Of a stretch of 64,000 nucleotides of DNA, positions 58,459-64,000 are shown in pieces. Each line of letters opens with the position of its first letter. Position 1 is the first letter of the stretch. The DNA lies in contig JAHLJT010009419.1 of the NCBI GenBank assembly GCA_031308135.1, positions 60,248,768-60,312,767 on the forward strand. The letters are read 5' to 3'. Made by a program: the position numbers and the translations under genes. The notes beneath the pieces are model-generated. The model made no database searches and had not been told where the DNA came from. It was given only the letters and a program-made list of their open reading frames with translations. The stretch comes from Acheta domesticus (taxonomy: Eukaryota; Arthropoda; Insecta; Orthoptera; Gryllidae).

Positions 58459-58600
58459 TGGCTCCAATTTTTTTCTTTAAACTTTTGGTAAATATAAGGT
58501 ACAATACACTGAATTCCATGATATTACTAATGTTTTTACTTTCTCGCCTTACGAATTCTTCGTAAGAAGAGAAAGTTATGTAATCGTAATGTGATGTGAT
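58459..58600 (+). mobile_element. Family H fragments H10: internal piece plus an intact 5' end hairpin
   Basis: 58459-58525 matches the GGCTCCAATTTTTTTCTTTAAA region of H2 (near 8589). Separately, 58538 starts a fresh end after five T residues: ACTTTCTC (58538-58545) pairs with GAGAAAGT (58569-58576), and inside it CTTACGAA (58548-58555) pairs with TTCGTAAG (58559-58566). The family word GTTATGTAAT follows, and then similarity stops. This is the most regular copy of the end hairpin. Confidence 0.65.
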
Positions 58601-59164
58601 TTAATGATGCCTCTGACTGGCTCAGTCATCAAACACTCGTGATGTAATGACTGGCATGTTGAACCTTAAATCTCAGCACTCGAGTTCAGCTCTTTAACAT
58701 AAATCATCGGCTCTTCAACAAATAAATATCCCCTTGATTCTTGGGATCACAAAGCTCTTGGAATTTTGTAAACACCCACGTCCAATTATTTTCGCCGAAC
58801 CTCGCGCTCCATATTTCGCGTTTTCAACTTTATTTGTATAATGTATGTTCGTATCTAAATATGTTAATTTGTATAATGTATAATGTATGATTTTATAATG
58901 TTGTTCATCGTGCCATATCCAGGGTGCGTTTTATGTATTTTAGTCATTGTTTTACTACGAGAGACCAGCATCAATGAATTTTTAGACAGTAGTAGATCTC
59001 TGGGCGTGGAAAGATTGGTGGCGAGATCGGTAGACGATGCAGACTTCGTAATCACTAAAAGAAAATTGTTTGAAGAGCATTTTTCTGGTAGAATTAATCC
59101 TTTCCCGTTCTAAGCTCAGTGTGTAATCCTGGTTAATTGACTAATTCTTGACCAAACTGGTATT
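58601..59164. other. No supported feature
   Basis: AT-rich. Overlapping frames at 58864-59113 on both strands are without domains. Confidence 0.45.
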
Positions 59165-59379
59165 ACTGGTCGGCCCCATGGCCGATATCGCTAAAGTAGT
59201 GATCTCGAACTGTGAGGTCGCGGGTTCGAGTCCCGCCTCGGGAATGGTGATGTGTTCGTCCTTTCGCCCCCTATCAATACCATATCCTTTCATCCTCATA
59301 CCATAACGTTAAATCCAATAGTGGTCGCTAATGACCTTGTAATTGATGCGATCTTAAGTAACAAAAAAAGCATTACCGG
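59165..59379 (+). mobile_element. tRNA-derived SINE-like element of a second type
   Basis: It has an A-box-like TGGCCGATATCG (59181-59192), then GAACTGTGAGGTCGCGGG and the B box GGTTCGAGTCCC. The distance between boxes fits a tRNA head. The acceptor arms (GGCCCCA and TCGGGAA) do not pair, so it is not a functional tRNA. A body of about 130 bp follows, ending near a short A-run (AACAAAAAAAG at about 59361). The same GGTCGCGGGTTCGA word is at 21309. Confidence 0.55.
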
Positions 59380-60130
59380 GAGCCTTACCCGTGTCTTTTG
59401 GCAAAAGATATAATTCTCCCTCTCACAATATTATTAATTCTTCAGTCTGGTAGTACAATTAGTACAATTTATCAACCGAACGAGGATTGGAATTCACCCA
59501 GTGGAGGAGTGAGCAGCTTTGGGGAAGAGGAATGTGGGGTTTGTGGGGTGTGTTCACTTCACCACTTACCTCAACAGCTTATTAGATTCGAAGGATCACC
59601 ATCCTATTTATTAGCGAAATGGACAATTTGATGCATCTGGAATAAGATTGTACAATGCTCCAGTGGGAAGGAGATATCGTAGAAGGAGATTCAGAAGAGG
59701 TGGAACTCATTTAACTTTGTTTAATTAATCTTCAATAGTAGTTATACAAATGCAATTATTAGTTAAACACAGTTTAATTGGAATATAAATTATCCTAGGA
59801 AATTGAATGAGATTGTTGAATATTTGAATCAGCTTATTGGCAAAATCTGTTGGCATGTCATAACCGAAGTGAACATCTTAGACACTTTCAAATACACTGG
59901 CAATGAGATTGAGTTGAGACTGGATTTTATAATATGCCATGAACTTATGCATATTGAATCACACAGAGAGCATAACTGAATTGAGAATAAACTTGGCATA
60001 ACTGAGATGAATACGTCACACGTATTAAATCACACAAATTGCAAATAACTTGGCATGTGCAATGTGCTGAAAAGCAAAAGATTATAATAGCATTGATACT
60101 GGAACTTGTGTAAGTGTGACCCCCCACGCT
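59380..60130. other. AT-rich stretch, nothing supported
   Basis: A 77-codon plus frame at 59398-59631 has a hydrophobic start (MAKDIILPLTILLILQSGST) that mimics a signal peptide, but no stop-to-splice structure or domain supports a gene. Confidence 0.4.
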
Positions 60131-60134
60131 TGGA

Positions 60135-60164
60135 GATGTTTTCGCCCGTCAAGGCGAAGACATC
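60135..60164. repeat. Hairpin, 12-bp stem with one wobble, 6-nt loop
   Basis: GATGTTTTCGCC (60135-60146) pairs with GGCGAAGACATC (60153-60164). It lies 25 bp downstream (on the minus strand) of the donor of the candidate exon at 60189-60257. Confidence 0.6.
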
Positions 60165-60188
60165 TGACCACAGCGAGCACTGACTCAC

Positions 60189-60257
60189 AGCTGGTCGGCG
60201 TGTCCTCCAGGGTCACGGGCGTGGAGTTCATAGCATGAGCGGAACACATCATGGGGG
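60189..60257 (-). CDS. Candidate small internal exon of an unrecognised gene
   Basis: Read on the minus strand, a CT-rich stretch ending GCCTGCTCTAG precedes 60257. There are 69 bases, then CAGCT|GTGAGTCAG, a strong donor, at 60188. The phase that stays open reads PMMCSAHAMNSTPVTLEDTPTS. In its second half nearly all codons end in G or C (ACG CCC GTG ACC CTG GAG), unlike the AT-rich flanks. I do not recognise the peptide. The frame also stays open past the donor (to 60082), so the exon boundary rests on the GTGAGT only. Confidence is low. Confidence 0.25.
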
Positions 60258-62123
60258 CTAGAGCAGGCAACGCAGCTTTTCACATGAAGTGCAAATCATA
60301 GCGTTGGATTCATTGCGACAGTCACTATGGCTAAAGTTTTTGATGGCGCAACAGATTTCAATTCAACTGTTACGAAAGTAATTAGCAAGACTTGCATTAC
60401 TGTTAAAATTACATGATGGTGGATAACACGCACGTACTTAGTTCAGCTAGTTTCATTACAGGAAGCTACCCTGTTTATAAAACAAACACTGCACTGTACA
60501 TACGCTCAACTAGTTGAAATATGAGCAATTACACAACACTGTAGGTAATGTTAAAATGGTTCATTTCATTCAATACACGGCGGGTTTCACTGTAAGCAAA
60601 TATTGCACATAATCACATATTATAATTGTAGAGTTTGCACACATTTTTGAACTCATAGTAGGAATTTAGCACTTAGTACTGCATTTAGTAGGAAATGCAA
60701 TGGCAGTCCGCTCTATATGAAATATGTGGCTCGACTGATCAGAGTTCGTTACTGCTGCTGGAGAAGGGCGAGTGGATTCGCGGATGTCATTACAGTCAGC
60801 CAACGGGAACTCAGTTTTCGTTAGTTACAATTTAGAAAGATTAAGCTAAACTAGTTTATAATGAGAAGGATAGATGCGTGAGAATATAACAATGAAGAAT
60901 GAGAATTTTAGTGAGGTGTGCGGCATTAGGTGTTCGCATTGCGTCATGTTTCCGAGAACTCTTGAAAGAGGAACAGACTGCCGTTGTGTCGGCAAGAGAC
61001 GATTCGCGTGGACTCGATTCGTAGAATTTACGATTGTGTGGAAAAGCTGCGTGTTGCGCAACATTTTGAAACAACTGTAACTGAATCTTATCAGTGAATA
61101 AATCAAACATGAAATGATCAAACATGAGAATACAAATACGTTATAAATTTGTTCAAAGCTAGGTTTCTGTAGTGTGACAAGAACGTGCATATAAAATATA
61201 CGAATTATAATTAAGTAGCTTCAAAGGATTGATACGATACCCAGTTTACCATAAAGCACGGTAACTCGGAAGTTTCCTGTTGCAGCCTGCGCGCCAACCA
61301 CTCGAAAATTTTCTGCATTAACTTGCTTTGTTGGGGCCAATAGAAGATAATGTTGGCAGGTTCCAAAACAGATGGGCATTGTTGAATACCGCATCGCCAA
61401 CTTGCATTTAGATGTTAGGAATAGTTTCTTTGAGTAATTTACATTGTTTCGAATAGTCACTAAAATTAGTATTTAATGATAAATACAAATCATGTTGAAA
61501 ATCAGATGAGATTATGTGTGCGTCATCAAATGTACATACCATAAACACGAATTGCTCTCGTTATTTATTCACTGCTTTAATTATACTGTCAAACTAAATT
61601 TTAATCGAAGAATTATGCATGTAAATAATATTTCTTTAAAAGAAAATTCGAAGCGCACTTCTTCCGTGTTCTGTCTACATAAATACATTGATTTCGTGCA
61701 AACTTTCTCCAGTTAGCGGAATGACAAAGATATTAAATACGACAGTCTCAGCAGAGTTGACCAATGTTTGTGAAATAAATGCGAATCATCTCTACGTTGC
61801 AATGTTTACTCATCAACCACGCTCCCATCTTAGTGTGGCATGAATGAGTGTCAAAATAACCGGTCACGTGACTGAACAGAATTTTTTTTTTACATTTTCT
61901 CTGTCTGCATTGACGCAAAGCATCTCCAAAGGGTAGAGTTTAGGATACTTCACAGGGGTTGGACTAGCCCTTTTGAAGCAACCAAACTCGTTTCGTTGGA
62001 ACAAATTTCACATGATATTGTCCGGGAATCGACGAGAATTGACGGGAATCGAATCCGAACCTCCTTGGTGCAAGGCGAGCGAATTCGCTGTGAGCCACAA
62101 AATAAACGATGTCAGAGGTCATC
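60258..62123. other. AT-rich stretch, nothing supported except one E-box palindrome
   Basis: GTCACGTGAC, a 10-bp palindrome identical to the CLEAR/MiT-TFE core, is at 61863-61872. Frames on both strands at 60846-61190 overlap and have no domain. Confidence 0.4.
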
Positions 62124-62385
62124 GAAGGACCCAGAGGCGGATCCAGCCGATTATTTTGGAGAGGGCTATCATAGAATTTTGTTAAATTATTAACAGTAGT
62201 TATTATATTGCATATTATTTTTGTTGTGTATATATGATACTACACAATATCACTTTTTAAATAATTACATAATTCTAACATACAAAACATTTGAATCAAT
62301 TTTACAAAATAAAGGAAGGGAAAAAAACGAAAACTCTAGGCTTTTGAGAGGGCATGGGAGCCGAGGATCCGCCTCTGGTAGGACC
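62124..62385. mobile_element. hAT-type MITE M2 with near-identical 8-bp target duplication
   Basis: The element at 62132-62377 has ends CAGAGGCGGATCCAG and GGATCCGCCTCTG. It is flanked by GAAGGACC (62124-62131) and GTAGGACC (62378-62385), 7 of 8 matching. It is collinear with M1, for example TTTTGTTAAAT(T/A)AT and TAAATAATTACATAATTCTA in both. No coding capacity. Confidence 0.83.
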
Positions 62386-64000
62386 TGTTTATATTACAAC
62401 TTGTCTTGAGTAATGTCCAATCTATTTCACCCACAGTGTTTCTAATCTATACTCACAAGAGGCGAAATGAATTTGCTCGTCTAGTGTGTGTTCCATGCAT
62501 CAGTTCTGATCCCTTGATTACATTTTTAATATCTTCGTGGCCTTAATATTCCTACTTTGTATTTATAATTCCTTTCTCCACTTCTTGCTTTTCGACGCGT
62601 GAAGCTTTTCTCTTTGTTTTCACAATAATGTCAGAACATTTATTTAAAATTGTATATTTTTTGTAATTGTATTGATATTTTTAATAACCTTTCCTTTTAA
62701 AATACTGTGCAAACTCATTAGCTCTTGTCTGTTTACGAATATATCTCGCTAATAATTTTATTGAACATTCGTCACATGTCCTTTGCACACCAGCACTCAT
62801 TTTCCTCGTCATTTCTATTATTATAAATTAAAGGGCTCATTAATATGGCTTTTGTGTTTCTGAAAGTACTTTTGAAATCTTTTGAGTAGAGAACTTCTTG
62901 ACAAAGCTTTGTTGAAGTTGTATCTATAAGCCGGCGTGTTTAGTATAGCGAACATTTTATAAGTCAAACTTTACAGCTTTGTATTTTCCGAAGTGATTAC
63001 CCTGCTGTCGACAAGCGAACATCGCTGTAAATTTACGAGAAACTCGTGTTGCCTCACTGTTGCTTTTGTGTACCGCTACGCCACACTGTCAGCGAATTGT
63101 TTACCCCACCTGTCGTGAGAACCTCAAACATTTTTCTTTTAACCGAACTGCTTTATGTAAACTGACGTGGTTAAATTCACAACATCGGAAGTACAGAGGA
63201 CAAACGATTCCTTTTGAAAGACGAGTTGTGTATGTAACAGGAATGAAACTGCAGAAAACAAGACAATAAATTCAGCTTAATAGCACTTAATAATACATTT
63301 GGGTTTTATTCACTTTACTACTTCCACCTTCTATTATATTATTTTATATTCCGGATATTTATCTATTTTTATGACTTTCTTTGTGCTTTGTGTTACATAA
63401 TTTTGATGGTGACTTACTTTCGATGTCATCTGTAGACACCTGCTGTAGTTTTTTGTGCAAAAGAATACGATGGCTTCCGAGATTACCCTAAACTACCACT
63501 TATTACCTCGTCAAAATTATTGACTTCCAAAGCTATTTGTTAGAATACCAATTCGCATTGGCGTTATTCCAAAAGAACTGGATCAAAAAGAAACTTACCA
63601 TTTATTGTAGGGAACAATCTTTATCCAATGGAAACAATGAGAAATCAGTATTATGTTTTTAGTAATTTTGGACGATTTTAGTTACTTCACCCGATAAGTG
63701 ATAGAGTAACGCACAATTAACGTTAACAACGTCTCAAAGAACATACGACAATTGACAAACAATGTGCGTCTTCAAATTGGGATGCTGTACGTTAATGAGT
63801 CTAAAGCAATGTTGTCAAGGTTGATGCCACGAGCGGGAGTCCGTGGCACGAGTGACACGACGAAATCGCCCCTTCACGTAGTTTGTCACCCCGCCACCAG
63901 AGACAACGCCTTCTCTATTGTAAAACGGCGGGATTACTAATAGTTTACTTTCCCGACGCTAGTTGCACAGAATAGCTCGTGGCATGCGGAGCCACGACGC
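62386..64000. other. AT-rich stretch, nothing supported
   Basis: No recognised repeat. Short frames at 63060-63269 and 63752-63940 are without domains. Confidence 0.45.

Noticed and set aside
59170..59245. tRNA gene suggested by A and B boxes
   Set aside because: The acceptor arms do not pair and a SINE-like body with a short A-run follows.
59398..59631. Possible secreted peptide with a hydrophobic start
   Set aside because: The leader-like stretch is AT-rich chance sequence. There is no mature-peptide pattern, no splice sites, and the repeat context is nearby.

Overview
The window looks like intergenic or intronic DNA from a eukaryote with a repeat-rich, AT-rich genome, probably an arthropod and most likely an insect. 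The grounds are tRNA-derived SINEs, DINE-1-like repeats, hAT-type and Tc1/mariner-type MITEs, trinucleotide microsatellites, canonical splice-donor sequences, and no long open reading frames. The species cannot be named from sequence alone. There is no bacterial or viral gene system, CRISPR array, rRNA or intact tRNA gene that I can support. No complete protein-coding gene was recognised. The longest open frames (for example 2839-3984) are by-products of pyrimidine-rich low-complexity DNA or lie inside repeats.

The dominant structure is a dispersed family (here 'family H') in about ten full, deleted or fragmentary copies. It has an ACTTTCCC/ACTTTCTC end that folds into a hairpin, an internal GTCY microsatellite, up to four diverged internal repeats of about 300 bp, an inverted copy of the end motif at the other side, and then a small hairpin and a CTAGT terminus. 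Insertion points lie between T residues. This architecture matches DINE-1/INE-1-type non-autonomous Helentrons (HINEs). Full copies are at 951-2275, 8133-9776, 10632-11669, 19187-19890, 38119-39618 and 54986-55739. An 87-bp deletion derivative is at 20489-20575, and fragments lie near 11.8, 31.1, 40.3 and 58.5 kb.

Other repeats: a tRNA-derived SINE with an (ATCA)n tail occurs at 6.3-6.8, 14.2, 22.5-23.0, 32.1-32.6 and 35.0-35.5 kb. One copy sits inside one unit of a duplicated 190-bp segment, and the other unit preserves the empty site. Two hAT-type MITEs (26232-26479, 62132-62377) have 8-bp target duplications. Two near-palindromic MITEs (27701-27934, 52665-52902) are flanked by TA. An inverted-repeat element rich in AACATCGA lies at about 15.27-16.19 kb. 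A degenerate minisatellite is at 6.9-7.6 kb, and several CpG-rich patches and long pyrimidine tracts are present.

Four short stretches could be real exons of unrecognised genes: 44514-44571 (+), 47011-47053 (+), 36822-37076 (-) and 60189-60257 (-). They rest only on splice signals, an ATG context where present, and codon composition, so confidence is low. A few stretches (about 3.84-4.03, 12.0-12.18, 27.04-27.43 and 41.9-42.03 kb) have dense homeodomain, POU or forkhead-like motifs and could be cis-regulatory DNA. Everything else is AT-rich sequence in which I see no supported feature.
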